DNA of 64,000 nt from Juglans regia. Lineage: Eukaryota; Streptophyta; Magnoliopsida; Fagales; Juglandaceae. Shown here piece by piece: positions 45,680 through 56,482 of this stretch. Both the position numbers and the translations under genes were made by a program. The stretch's first letter is position 1, and each line of letters starts with the position of its first letter. The stretch is taken from the NCBI RefSeq assembly GCF_001411555.2, contig NC_049909.1:17966623-18030622 (forward strand), read 5' to 3'. Below the pieces are notes generated by a model. That model had not been told where the DNA came from. It saw only the letters and a list, made by a program, of their open reading frames with translations, and made no database searches.

Positions 45680-46500
45680 TTTCCCCCTCGTCTCCGGTTA
45701 CAGGAAACAACAGTGATACACTGATATTTCTCTGGAGTTTCTCGGGCAAAACGCACTTAAGCCCCTCCCGTTGGTATTGTAGGCCCACCCAGTCAAAAGC
45801 TGGGCTTTGATGGGCACTTGACCCATTCGTATTATTTTATTTTTATTTTTATTTTTATTTTTAATTTTACCACATTTCTTTCCTTAACATTCCTTAATTA
45901 GATGATTTAATATGAAAAAAAAATAGACACAACATTAAATATTTATATAAATTCTATATTATCTGAAAATTGTATACAATAAAACCGACTTAATTTATCT
46001 ATTGCTCTCTTTATATATAAAAAAATAATTTTTTTTTAAATTCATATAAGATGTCTAGAAATAACATTTAAACTAATCTCGATGATGAACAGAAGAAAGA
46101 AATTTTTTATAAATGCACTTTAAATAATTAAAAACAAAATCTCTCAATCCAATAACCGTAGAATACGAACCTTCGAATCTTAATATAATAAGCGTCACCT
46201 TTAAGTTTTACTTCTTTATCTCTTTTAAAATTGAATATTTTTAAAAAAATGAATAATCCAATTTGGTCAAAAATAGTCATTACCTACACAATCGTGGGCC
46301 AATTGGTTGGCCTTATTGCGAAGCTCACAATTACATAACTACCCCCAGCTCAATCCAAAAGATGATCTAATCTGAACCGTTTCCCAATTCCGTCCTTAAG
46401 CTGATTTAATCTCATCCGTCCAATGTCTGATATCCCAGCGGAGGAGTCTTTTAAATCCCTAGAACGACTTACCTAAAAAAGAAAAAAAAAATTCCCTAGA
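45680..46500. promoter_or_regulatory. Head-to-head promoter region of the ankyrin gene and RPN6
   Basis: The two genes are transcribed away from each other across about 0.8 kb. GGCCCA (45782-45787), TGGGCT (45801-45806) and TGGGCC next to CCAAT (46295-46303) are site-II-like (TGGGCY) elements typical of housekeeping plant promoters. TTTTAAAT near 46448 could act as a TATA-like box for RPN6. Assignment of each motif to a gene is inference. Confidence 0.45.
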
Positions 46501-46535
46501 ACGAGAAACTCCACGCTAATAATCAGACACTCAAG
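46490..46535 (+). other. RPN6 leader exon
   Basis: The stretch ends CACTCAAG|GTATGC, a good donor at 46536. The matching acceptor TTTTCAG|GATTCAG at 48367 is 24 bases before the RPN6 ATG. Exact transcription start is unknown. Confidence 0.55.
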
Positions 46536-46954
46536 GTATGCAATTCGTCTCTGGGTCTTGGATCAGATGTGGTTGATTTCTTCAATTATCAGAGTTTTCA
46601 TGGTCTTACTTGATTACACATAGTCTGGTCTGTTCTTTTACTTTTGGGGTTTGTGTAATTTGCAGCAGTTTGTTTTGAAGTGGGTTTTATGTTATTTAAT
46701 CGAGCACGAAACAGATTTTCGAATGTTAATTCCAGTAATAGCTGATAATCCCAAGTTACAGCATCATATTCATGTTAGTGTTTCAGAAACTGAATGGATA
46801 TTTGTAGAAGTTGCAGCATTCTTTGGGATTGTCTCCTTCCGCCAGTTATAATATTCTTTGAATTCCCTGATTCCGAACCATACGGCATATTAACAGTTTT
46901 GAGCTAATTAGAGAAGGGTGACCTTCTGTCACTTCTTTGTTTGTTTCACACATT

Positions 46955-47182
46955 TTTTGATTTGGCACCGGGTGTCCAGGAACAGTGTCCCAACTAATCC
47001 CGGGGTGCATAGGCCCTCAGCAATGAGTTTTCCAGAAGTGCACATCAGATAAGTCAAGGATAAAATCCCCTAGTCCAATGGCTCCAAGAGATTATTTGCA
47101 CCAAGGGAATTTGAACCTTAGGCCTAGAGGGAGCACACCCCCAAGCCCAAAACCTTTACCACTTGAGCCAACCCCTAGGGGT
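46955..47182 (-). mobile_element. tRNA-derived SINE in the RPN6 leader intron
   Basis: Read on the minus strand it starts ACCCCTAGGGGTTGGCTCAA. It contains an A box TGGCTCAAGTGG and a B box GGTTCAAATTCC at tRNA-like spacing, then a unique body (CATTGGACTAGG, CACCCCGGGATTAGT, CCTGGACACCCGGTG) and ends in AAATCAAAAAA. A 15-bp direct duplication TTTGTTTCACACATT flanks it (46940-46954 and 47183-47197). All the hallmarks of a polymerase III SINE are present in 228 bp. Confidence 0.88.
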
Positions 47183-48391
47183 TTTGTTTCACACATTACA
47201 ATGAATGAGCAACTAGAGCTGGCGTGTTTGAAATAGATTATATTCCCTTGTTCAAGAGATCTTTTGAAAAGAATTTACAATAACAGTAGATTTTTTTTGT
47301 TCCTCTCGAAATTCGTTCTGGCTTACATATTAACACACAATTTGGAAGTGGACTACAAACATTTAAAACAGATTGCTGGGAGTTTATCTGTCGCACGCGA
47401 AATGTGGACTAAAAGCATTTAAAAGTTCAAATTCTTTGCCAAGAGTTTATCTGATGTACCCTACAAAAGGGCCAAAAACTGCAAGTGAGCCAGAGTGATT
47501 TTTGAGAGGAACAAAACTATCTAGAGTGTTCTTTGAGAAAGAGGTTGACTCCCTTCACCCATCACTATGCATGGCCAATGAACTCTTTGCTTAGTTTGTT
47601 CTTTTCCTTCTATGGGCTTGGGGCCGATAGTTTGCTTGCTCGATTGGGACATCTATAGGGAATTTGTGGGTTGCAGATGCCTGAAATGAATCATCTGAAT
47701 CATTGTGTTACTGATGGTACTACTGCATATTTATTGGCTGGGACGACAGTAGGATGAAGGTTGACCAACCCTTCTATGATTCTAATACGCAATTGTGCTC
47801 CTTTATTTTGTCATGAAAGAGATACGTATTAGGTTTTGATAGTACTTTCAGTTGGTACACTGCCATAATAAGAGGTATTATAGTTTTTCCTTTTGGGTTA
47901 ATGGCCCAAAGAGGAGAAGAAATTTAACAAATGATTCAGCTGGTGCTAGTGACGGTTCTGCTATTTATTTTTTCTCTATGATTAAGTACAAGAGGAATAC
48001 CTCTATGAAAAAGGGGACAATAGATCTTAGAAACGGACTCTTCAACTTAGAAACTGATGGTTGATGCTGTTAAATGTCCAGGTCTTTCTTTTATGTATCA
48101 TTAGGGAATCCCTTGGTAATTTTGGTATCTTGTTTTACAGAATGAAATGGATTATTTGTTGAGTGCTGCTAAGTTCCCGTGTTGAGGATGTACTTATTAT
48201 CTTTATATAGAGAGTGTAGAGGCTCAAAGATTTAGAAATTGGTGCTGTTTGCTGAATTAGCTTGGAACTATTTTGAGCATGAGTTACTTTATATCTTTGG
48301 GCACAATTATTTTGCTCTATCCGGTGTTTGATGTCTATGAAGTTTTTGGATTGTTTTCATTTTTCAGGATTCAGTTTCCGAACAATCAACT

Positions 48392-49660
48392 ATGTCTTCT
48401 TCATATCTCCCAGCAACTACTGATTCTATTGCTCAGGCTTTAGAAGCCAAGACCCCAGCTGAGGCCATCTCTATTCTTTACCGTGTGCTTGAAAACCCAT
48501 CATCTTCTGCTGACGCCTTACGGATAAAGGAACAGGCAATCACAAATCTTTCAGATCTTCTAAGGCAAGAGAATCGGGCAGAGGATCTCCGAAACCTTTT
48601 GACCCAATTGAGGCCCTTTTTCAACTTAATTCCCAAGGCAAAGACTGCAAAAATTGTTCGTGGGATAATTGATGCAGTAGCTAAAATACCAGGCACGTCT
48701 GATCTCCAGATTTCCCTCTGCCAAGAAATGGTGCAGTGGACCCGTGATGAAAAGCGAACTTTCCTACGGCAAAGAGTGGAGGCAAGGCTTGCAGCTCTTT
48801 TGATGGAAAACAAAGAGTACTCGGAAGCTTTAAATCTCCTTTCTAGCTTAATAAAGGAAGTGAGAAGGCTAGATGACAAGCTTCTGCTTGTGGACATAGA
48901 CTTGTTGGAGAGCAAGCTCCATTTCTCTTTAAAGAATCTCCCCAAAGCCAAGGCTTCTCTGACAGCTGCTAGAACTGCTGCCAATGCCATATATGTACCC
49001 CCAGCTCAACAGGGTACTATAGATTTGCAGAGTGGGATCCTTCATGCAGAAGAAAAGGACTACAAAACTGCTTATAGCTATTTCTTTGAAGCTTTTGAAG
49101 CTTTCAATGCTCTTGAAGATCCGAGGGCAGTATTTAGCCTCAAGTATATGCTGTTATGCAAAATCATGGTGAGCCAGGCTGATGACGTGGCGGGAATAAT
49201 ATCATCCAAAGCTGGGCTGCAATATGTGGGACCTGAGCTGGATGCAATGAAGGCTGTGGCTGATGCCCATTCAAAACGCTCTTTGAAGCTTTTTGAGACT
49301 GCCCTCAGGGATTTCAAGGCTCAGCTAGAGGAAGATCCTATTGTCCACAGGCACCTCTCTTCTCTGTATGACACGTTATTGGAGCAGAATCTCTGCAGGT
49401 TGATTGAACCTTTCTCTAGGGTTGAGATTACTCATATTGCTGAGCTGATTGAGCTACCGGTTGATCATGTCGAGAAGAAATTGTCTCAGATGATTTTGGA
49501 TAAGAAGTTTGCGGGTACTCTGGATCAGGGTGCTGGATGCCTCGTCATTTTTGACGATCCCAAGATAGATGCAATATATCTGGCTACACTGGAAACCATT
49601 TCAAATGTTGGCAAGGTCGTGGATAGCCTCTATGTTAGGTCTGCCAAGATAATGGCATGA
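48392..49660 (+). CDS. RPN6: 26S proteasome lid subunit RPN6 (PSMD11 type)
   Basis: RPN6 is a scaffold subunit of the 19S regulatory lid; it clamps lid and base onto the 20S core. The single coding exon gives 422 aa, the usual length of plant RPN6. The N-terminal and middle parts are helical TPR-like repeats (AEAISILYRVLENP, YSEALNLLSSLIKEVRRLDD, LPKAKASLTAARTAANAIY, GILHAEEKDYKTAYSYFFEA). The PCI domain covers about residues 285-390 and ends LIELPVDHVEKKLSQMILDK, the winged-helix part. The C-terminal helix TLETISNVGKVVDSLYVRSAKI is the lid-bundle helix. The ATG lies in a clean context after the leader intron acceptor. No frame disruption is seen. Confidence 0.96.
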   Translation: MSSSYLPATTDSIAQALEAKTPAEAISILYRVLENPSSSADALRIKEQAITNLSDLLRQENRAEDLRNLLTQLRPFFNLIPKAKTAKIVRGIIDAVAKIPGTSDLQISLCQEMVQWTRDEKRTFLRQRVEARLAALLMENKEYSEALNLLSSLIKEVRRLDDKLLLVDIDLLESKLHFSLKNLPKAKASLTAARTAANAIYVPPAQQGTIDLQSGILHAEEKDYKTAYSYFFEAFEAFNALEDPRAVFSLKYMLLCKIMVSQADDVAGIISSKAGLQYVGPELDAMKAVADAHSKRSLKLFETALRDFKAQLEEDPIVHRHLSSLYDTLLEQNLCRLIEPFSRVEITHIAELIELPVDHVEKKLSQMILDKKFAGTLDQGAGCLVIFDDPKIDAIYLATLETISNVGKVVDSLYVRSAKIMA

Positions 49661-50681
49661 GGTTCTAGAGCTATTACCTGTGTCTTTCTAGTTTCTATTT
49701 CAAAGCAATTACTGTGTTTTCTCACCTGAGATGCTTCCCTGAATGATTAATGCGTTGTTGTTTAGCCTAAACTCTTTTTCTGGGTTGATTTCCGAGATCC
49801 ATATTTTCTCTGAGGGAAAATTTTCACATTCTCTTGTCTCACTGTTTTTTCAGGATCACCATTTCAGCAAAAGCTTAAACTCCTTTTCCAAATGAACCAA
49901 ACTCAAATAAAACTTGTTCCAACCCAGATAACACCTCTTGTATTACAAGCCCTCATAGAAAAGTAAAACCCTTTCATATTCTCAATCTCTTGCCACTGAT
50001 ACCTCCATTCAAGCTTTTTCCCCTGAATGAAGTAAGGTAAGTTTAGCACAAAGCGATCTGAAGTGGAGGGCGAATCAAGGGATTAAAAGAGGGCCAAAGT
50101 TGATGATGGTAAGAACAATGTTATTATCGTCATTACAATAATAATAAACTTTGGTCGGATGGCGTCTACCCTTTCTGTCGAAAGGTTAGTGATCGAGATT
50201 TTGTTTTCGGCTGAAAAAGGCCCAAACCAAATCACTCGATCAGGATCAGGATACGATCAGGCTAATGTCTTGTTGGCTTCGCAAAGTTATATTTTAGTGT
50301 TCGATTATTTTCTGTGAATTATTATTAATATATTAAATTATAAATATTATTATAACACCTCACATTTCCATCTTTCAAGAAATATTAATAGAAAGTGTTT
50401 CGTTCTCTTTTTTTAACATTTGGGATCACATTTTTTATTCGAGTTTTAAATTTCTTTAATATTTTAAAGAGATTGTGTTGAACTTGTGAACACTAAAATT
50501 GCTAAATTATTTTTTATATATGTTATATATACGAAGGATATGCCATCGGGAGTCTCGGCCCTGAGTGATAGTTTCAAGGGAAATATCTTTCCTCATACAC
50601 ACACTTCACCATGTAACACATACCGGCACGCGAGAAGTGCCAAGCAAATCAGACGTCGGAGTTCAGGCGAGAGATAGCAAT
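49661..50681. other. RPN6 3' region and ACBP promoter/leader
   Basis: The RPN6 3' UTR probably covers the first few hundred bases. TATATATGTTATATATAC at about 50516-50533 is a TATA-like element for the downstream gene. A minimal ATG-TAA frame lies at 50611-50616. No further gene is supported. Confidence 0.45.
50611..50616 (+). promoter_or_regulatory. Minimal AUG-UAA upstream open reading frame in the ACBP leader
   Basis: ATG is followed directly by TAA (TTCACCATGTAACAC), 66 bases before the ACBP start and below the TATA-like element. If transcription starts near 50555 it is in the 5' UTR. Start-stop elements of this kind can stall ribosomes in plants. Confidence 0.4.
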
Positions 50682-52013
50682 ATGGGTTTGAAGGTCTGCC
50701 ATAATACTCTCTTTTCAATCCTTCTTAGAAATCTCGCGTTTTTTTTTTTTATTGGGCAACATATGTTCTTTCGTTGGAAATTATTTCTTGGAAGGAACTT
50801 TCTGGTCCTATTTATTTATTTTTGGGTATTGATGATATGACAGAACCCTTAAACGCGCATCACCATCGAGTAGTTTTCCACATTGTTTTTTGTTTAACGA
50901 TTTAAAGGGATTGCCCATTTTGTTAATATTTGTTGGATTAGACTCAAAAAAGTTTTTTAGGAATTAGTTCAGATCTGGATATTATACTTGTTTCAGGAGA
51001 GCAATAAAAGAAGATTACTATTACATCTATAAAAGAATTACACAAAAATAATCACAGAAACTGACGTGATTTCATCTGATCCGTTAAATCTATAAAAATA
51101 ACTTTATTATATAATGAATCACATCAAACCATATCAATTTGTGTAATTATTTTTATGTAATCTTTTTGTAACTAAAGTATTTTCCTTTTGTAAATTTGCT
51201 TTTAGATTATCTAGGAAATTAGATAACATTTTGGATGCACGTACTGGGTGTATGATCTACTATGAAATTACTCAATGCGCATAAGATCAAAGAGAACCAT
51301 CTTGATCTAGTCTAGGCATGATGAATTGGTATCCGGTATTGGAATTTCAGGTCCTTTATTCATGGCATCATTAATGGGTTCCAATTTCAGTTTTCTGATT
51401 TGAATGACTCCCTTCTGCTTTATCTTGGCTTGGGAAAATTAAGATAGATTGAGAATAAAACCCATTCGTAGCAGAGCTACTTAAAAGGAAGAATTGCTTC
51501 AATACCTTATAGCTCTTTTGGCGTTTTACATGCATGTAAATGTGTTAACAGTAGGAATGTGCTGGCGTTAATTAATGCAGGAGGAGTTTGAGGAGTATGC
51601 TGAGAAAGCCAAGACCCTGCCGGAGAATACCTCAAACGAAAGCAAGCTTATTCTCTATGGGCTGTACAAGCAGGCCACCGTTGGACCAGTGAACACCGGT
51701 AAGCATCTGTTGCTTTTTGAGCTAAAAGCTTCTTTCTGAGAAAATTAATTTTCACCCTTTATGGCTTTTTTGTATCTAATTTTCAGGCCGTCCTGGAATG
51801 TTCAGCATGAAGGAGAGAGCAAAGTGGGATGCATGGAAGGCTATCGAAGGTAATGGTATTCTGATCTGTTAAAAGGGTGATGAATAGTTTAGTTAACTCT
51901 GTTGTGAGAAATATCGAACCTTTTCTTTTCCAGGAAAATCCAAGGAGGAAGCAATGAGTGATTACATAACCGAAGTGAAACAGTTGCAGGAAGAAGCTGT
52001 GGCATCTGCCTGA
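50682..52013 (+). CDS. ACBP6: Small cytosolic acyl-CoA-binding protein (ACBP6 type)
   Basis: Four exons, 50682-50693, 51581-51698, 51787-51849 and 51934-52013, give 90 aa, the size of 10-kDa plant ACBPs (92 aa in Arabidopsis). The first exon codes only MGLK. The ACB domain fills the protein: FEEYAEKAKTLPE, LILYGLYKQATVGPVNTG, RPGMFSMKERAKWDAWKAIE and KEEAMSDYITEVKQL. The ligand-binding Y-K-Q-A and K-W-D-A-W motifs are intact. There is no signal peptide, ankyrin or kelch part, so it belongs to the cytosolic class that carries acyl-CoA between plastid, ER and peroxisome. All introns are GT-AG. Confidence 0.94.
51020..51185. mobile_element. MITE copy (CAATTTGTGAATTTATTTT family) in ACBP intron 1
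   Basis: AAAGAATTACACAAAAATAA at the left and, on the right, ATCAATTTGTGTAATTATTT then TTATGTAATCTTTTTGTAAC are inverted counterparts. The centre resembles the copy at 19369. It sits wholly within the 0.9-kb first intron. Confidence 0.5.
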
Positions 52014-52215
52014 TGTTGTCTTCTAAATTGTAGTAACTAAAACAAGCATCTGCAGTTTTCAAACTGGAAATGTGTTGCCTTGATTCCTTAAATATGTTCA
52101 TTTTCTTGTGTTTGTTAATTTGAGTTGGCCAAAATTCTTGAACCCAATACAGTGCCTGCTTTAACTTAGCTTAAAAAATAGGCTAAGCTGCTTATTTATG
52201 TTCAAATATATGGAG
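52014..52215. other. ACBP 3' UTR and short spacer
   Basis: Ordinary AT-rich sequence following the stop. Confidence 0.4.
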
Positions 52216-52343
52216 GGCCGGTTTGGATAGTAAGATGAGATGGGATGATTTGTAAATAGTAGTAAGATTATTAGTTAAAATTAGATAAGATAAAATGAGA
52301 TCATGTGAGATAATTTCATCTCATTTCTGTATCCGAACAGGCC
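52216..52343. mobile_element. MITE of the GAGATGA/TATCCAAAC family
   Basis: The ends are inverted: GGCCGGTTTGGATAGTAAGA, and on the other strand GGCCTGTTCGGATACAGAAA. Both then read ATGAGATG. The 128-bp element has no coding capacity. No clear target duplication was found. Confidence 0.65.
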
Positions 52344-53943
52344 TAATTGAATTGAAATTTCTTAGGGGCTAGAGTGAGAAAAAGATAAACACCTAAAATA
52401 GGCATCGTAGCATTTATTGAACATTCATGCTTCCTAAAAAATTCACTCAGTTAGTTATAAATATTGTGAGATTCACTTGATATGTCTATCTATCTCACTC
52501 TATGACTTAAAGTCTGGTCAATAACTCTATGAGGTTCAAATCCAGCTTAATCCTCTCAAAAAATGGTACGAAAAATAGCATCAGAACCTGAACCATTTGC
52601 CTGTATTCGTTTTGATACCATCGCCTAGATTACCATTTAAGCTCTGTCATTGATGAATTTCAGCTTACCAAACAAAGAAGAGTGCCATGTAGTTGAGAGT
52701 TAGGTTTGTTTTATTAATTTTCCATGTAGTCTGGAGTGGGGTTTGTTTGAATTCCAGTACCAAATGGACAACGTGAACCACAAAATACCATTAATCTTGA
52801 AAAAGAAAAGTTAAAAACTGTTTGACTAACTTTGCTCAATCACCGAAGAGGGACCAACAAACCCACCGGCATGTGACCCACACATGCCGCCCTATATTTC
52901 TTCGAGAAATAGGAAGACGAGGAAACAAGCATCTTTATCGGCCGTCCAAAACAGCAAATTTGTATCGCATCTCTACTTATTACGTGATAGGTGGCAACCA
53001 ATTTATTAGGTCGATGCTCTATTTTCTAGTTTTAATCATTGATGTGTCTCACGCCCTTGCTTTTATTAATATACTCTTTAATAGGGGCAAACTTTATTGG
53101 TGGTGTGTAAAGTTTTACTTCTAATGTCTTAAGGAAAGCCTAACCAAGTTTGGATTGAGAGTTTATCTCAATTTATTTTATCTAATTATTACAATTTTTT
53201 TAAAAAATAGTCTACTATATCGCCTGCATGTGCCCACTCTGTGTGCCACTTAATGCAAATTGTACTTTTTTTTTCTTTTTTTTTTCAAACATTTAAAAAA
53301 AATGCAAATACACCAATAGTTACTTCCGTAACCATTAAAAAAAAAATAAATAAAAATTAAATTCATGAACGGTCAAAATGAGGGAACAAATTGAAGAGGC
53401 ATAGTAGTATTATTCTTTTCTAAATTTACACACAAAACATAATAAATAATTACACTTTTTCAAATCTCAAAACAATAATAATATTAAAAAATAACATCTT
53501 AATAATATTTTATTCAACGTCAACATTCATCTCAACTCACTGTCCAAATCACACCTAAGCCGATCTCTATAACTATTTATGGATATTTTTACTCAGACAT
53601 AAACTCCACACTATTTCTAATTTTCTATGTTGTTATTAAAAATAAAAAGAAAAAATTTTATATACATTTTAGAATTCATAGAAAAGTTATGCTGGAGCAA
53701 CATAGAACATGGTTCTCAAGGAAATCCTTGCTGATAAAAGTTGCAGCTTGTCTCTGTCCCTAATGTTTCAGATCTATGTTGACTACATTTTAAAGATGTA
53801 ATGTTAGGTTAAGATGATATTATTAACAAAGCGGAACTTTCATATACAGGAGACATTTAACTGCCACTTTATTGCTTAGAAAGTATGATACCAAAAGAGC
53901 ATATGCATATATATTTTTTGTGGATCAAGATGGCTTGAATATT
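52344..53943. other. Gene-free stretch between ACBP and the coiled-coil gene
   Basis: The region 53133-53565 begins CCAAGTTTGGATTGAGAGTT and ends with the partial complement CATCTCAACTCACTGTCCAAAT, and may be an old, expanded MITE of the family at 52216. AT-rich runs fill the rest. No gene is supported. Confidence 0.4.
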
Positions 53944-56482
53944 CTATTGAACAAAAGGATACCTTGACATATAATAATCCCTTACACGAGAAGCGCCATC
54001 TCTTGCCAGAATCCCTTCAAGATCTCCTATAATTCTGGCCAGCCATATCTCCAAATTCCTCTGGATTTCTTTGAAGTTGTTTATGATCGAGTCTAGAGAT
54101 ATCCTTGTCTTCAGTTTTGCCTGGCTCGCCTCATCCCCATGGTAACTCTTCCCAACTTCAGTTCGTAATGCCATGAGCTTCTGTCCAGTTTCTGATGCGC
54201 GCTGCTGAAGTCTAAATGCCTCGAGTAAAAACTCTGTTTGCCTTTGCGTTCGAAACTCTGGACTAAGGGTTGGTTCACTAGGATCACTAGCCTGCTGTAG
54301 AAACGAGGAAAGCAACTTTAGTAACATTTTTTTTTTATGTGCCATTACCAAATACCAACAATGGAAATAAAAATCACAACAATTTGTAGCAGCAGGCTGA
54401 GGGGTGACTTGTATCCTGAATCTTTCACCAATAATCAGGGTAAACCAGGGAAGTGCTAAAATAGGAAAAAGAGAAAGGAGAATTTGGGGCAGGTGACATC
54501 TGATTACAGTGTTACATTTATCATATTTTTGGGTCTCAACAACAAATGGTTGACATACTCTTCCACAGCAAGATACTTTTAAAATAGCTTTGTAGATGCA
54601 TCATGTAGGATTTTTCCTTTAATTACTTCACAAGGGCAAAGGGAACAGCCTTTTAGTTCCAATTGGTCACTATTACAAGCGGGACCTCTCTCATGCATAG
54701 ATTTCTCATGTAGCATGATTTATTCAAGTGATAATGTGTCTAAAAGGATCAAATGATGATCAAGACTAGTCATGATGTGTATGAGTAAAGAAGCAATAAA
54801 CCGGAAGCAGTTGAGCATTACCATTCTTCTGCATAGATCATCAATCTTCCCTGCAAGAGCTTGACATCTCTTTGCTTGCTTCCTCATTAGTGTTGGTACT
54901 TTTGATAGATCACTGTTACCCACGCTTACCAAATTCATGAGTTCCTGTTCAAGTAACTTTAGTTTAGAGGCAACTCCAGTTGATTCACCATCTACCTTCC
55001 AAGGGGATTCCCTTCTAGGCAAGCAAAAAATGTTTCCCCTTTTGTTAGTCATAAGGTGTTAGCAATACCAATACATTCTTCAGAAATTATCAATGATAGA
55101 CTTTCAATTTACCTTGGTACAAAATGCTTCATATGATACAATGATTCGAGGGAATCATACTGTAGATCCTGCAAGATGAGACACTTAACTTCAGGTCCAT
55201 AAGAAATGCCTTCACTCTCTTCACAAATATGGAATTTAAGCATCATTAGTTTATCTAAGGCCATTAGAATATCAAAATAACTTAAGAATTCTACACTATC
55301 TATATTAGACCTGGAATCCCAATGAGAGATTAAAGTAGTATCATTCTGCTAATGATAATTAGTTGGCATATATCCAACAAACTCTTTTTTCTTTTTCAGA
55401 TGTGTATGCATGTGCCATATAGTTATTATCAAGTAAACTCTTTTTGCCCTTTTTGGCCATTTAGCTCTATCTAAAGATGCATCCTCCATCAGACAATTGG
55501 AACTTATGTTAGGTCTTCTCTTTATCTATTGGGTGCTTTTCTCTTGAACAAGCATCTTCATCCAATCCCATCCATCAGTTTTCATCAAACAAACCCTAAC
55601 TATCTTGTACAACTTTCTCTCATCTACTACTCAATAAAGATCGTGGCTACTTTCTTGCAAGTGTACTGAGTCTGAATTATTCTCCATCATGTTGTCCACT
55701 CAAGCAGTAGATTCAAATATTTTTTCACCATATAGGCCTCTTCCAAAGGCTAATCTTTTTTTCTTCGTTGTTCAATTATATTCAATTAGAAAACTAGGGG
55801 ATTCAAAGGCATTGGAAAATAAAGTTAATACCTGGCAGAGGCTAGTTCTTTCCGCCCAAAACTTGGAAGCAGAGGACGCCAACAATTCAGAATCAAATGC
55901 ATTCTTCTGATGATGACTAAGCTGCGGATGTGGTTCCGGACGCTCATAAACAAAGTTCACTTCAACCGAACTATCTTCCTCTTCCTCCCCAAACTCATGA
56001 TGATCAACCCTGCTGGTCCTGGACATGAAGCTAATCATCTCATCCCTCTCGCCCACCTCCTTCTCCAGCTCCTCCACCCGCGCCCTGTACTCTGCCTCCC
56101 TCTTCTCCAGCTCCGCCACCCTCTCCCTCAGCTCCTCGACCCCCTGAAGAAGCCGCCTCTCCTCCGCCTGCCACGCGTTCCGGTGGCTCGCGAAGATCTC
56201 CACCACCCGGGCATTGGCCTTGGAGTCCTCCTTTCTCCGGGACTTCATCTGCCTCAGCTGCTCCTCCGCTTGCAGGAGTCTCAAAGAGAGTTCCCGGACT
56301 TGGGTTTCTAGGGCCGGTACCAGGGACATTGTCTTATTGGGAATCAATGCCAGCGACACCGAGAAGCTGAGCCCCAGGTAAGTTCGCACAAGCTTCTTCA
56401 CTTCCTCTTCTTGTTCTTCGTCTCTGTCTTCTCCCGCGTCCTCCTCTAGTACGGTACCCAGTTCTCCTCCTTTTTCTGCCAT
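53944..56482 (-). CDS. Coiled-coil protein of unknown function
   Basis: Four exons, 56482-55832, 55168-55113, 55014-54822 and 54294-53944, join in phase with GT-AG introns and give 416 aa (415 if the second of two tandem CAG acceptors is used). Residues 1-30 are acidic (LEEDAGEDRDEEQEEE). About residues 60-140 form a long coiled coil (ALETQVRELSLRLLQAEEQL, WQAEERRLLQGVEELRERVA, YRARVEELEKEVGERDEMI). A short acidic stretch GEEEEDSSVEV follows. The middle exons carry SKLKLLEQELMNLVSV and RKQAKRCQALAGKIDDLCRR. The last exon is helical (FRTQRQTEFLLEAFRLQQR, NNFKEIQRNLEIWLARIIGD) and ends SRYPFVQ. There is no membrane segment or transit peptide. The codon-level order and clean splicing argue for a real gene. 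I do not recognise the family; a scaffold or structural role is only a guess. Confidence 0.85.

Noticed and set aside
46970..47182. A-box and B-box motifs suggesting a tRNA gene
   Set aside because: No cloverleaf or acceptor stem; the unique body, tail and flanking duplication show a SINE.
47852..48064. 70-codon plus-strand frame in the RPN6 leader intron
   Set aside because: Intronic, no motif, no start or splice support.
50486..50840. Frames of 63 and 91 codons around the ACBP first exon
   Set aside because: They run through the leader, the MGLK exon in other frames and intron 1.
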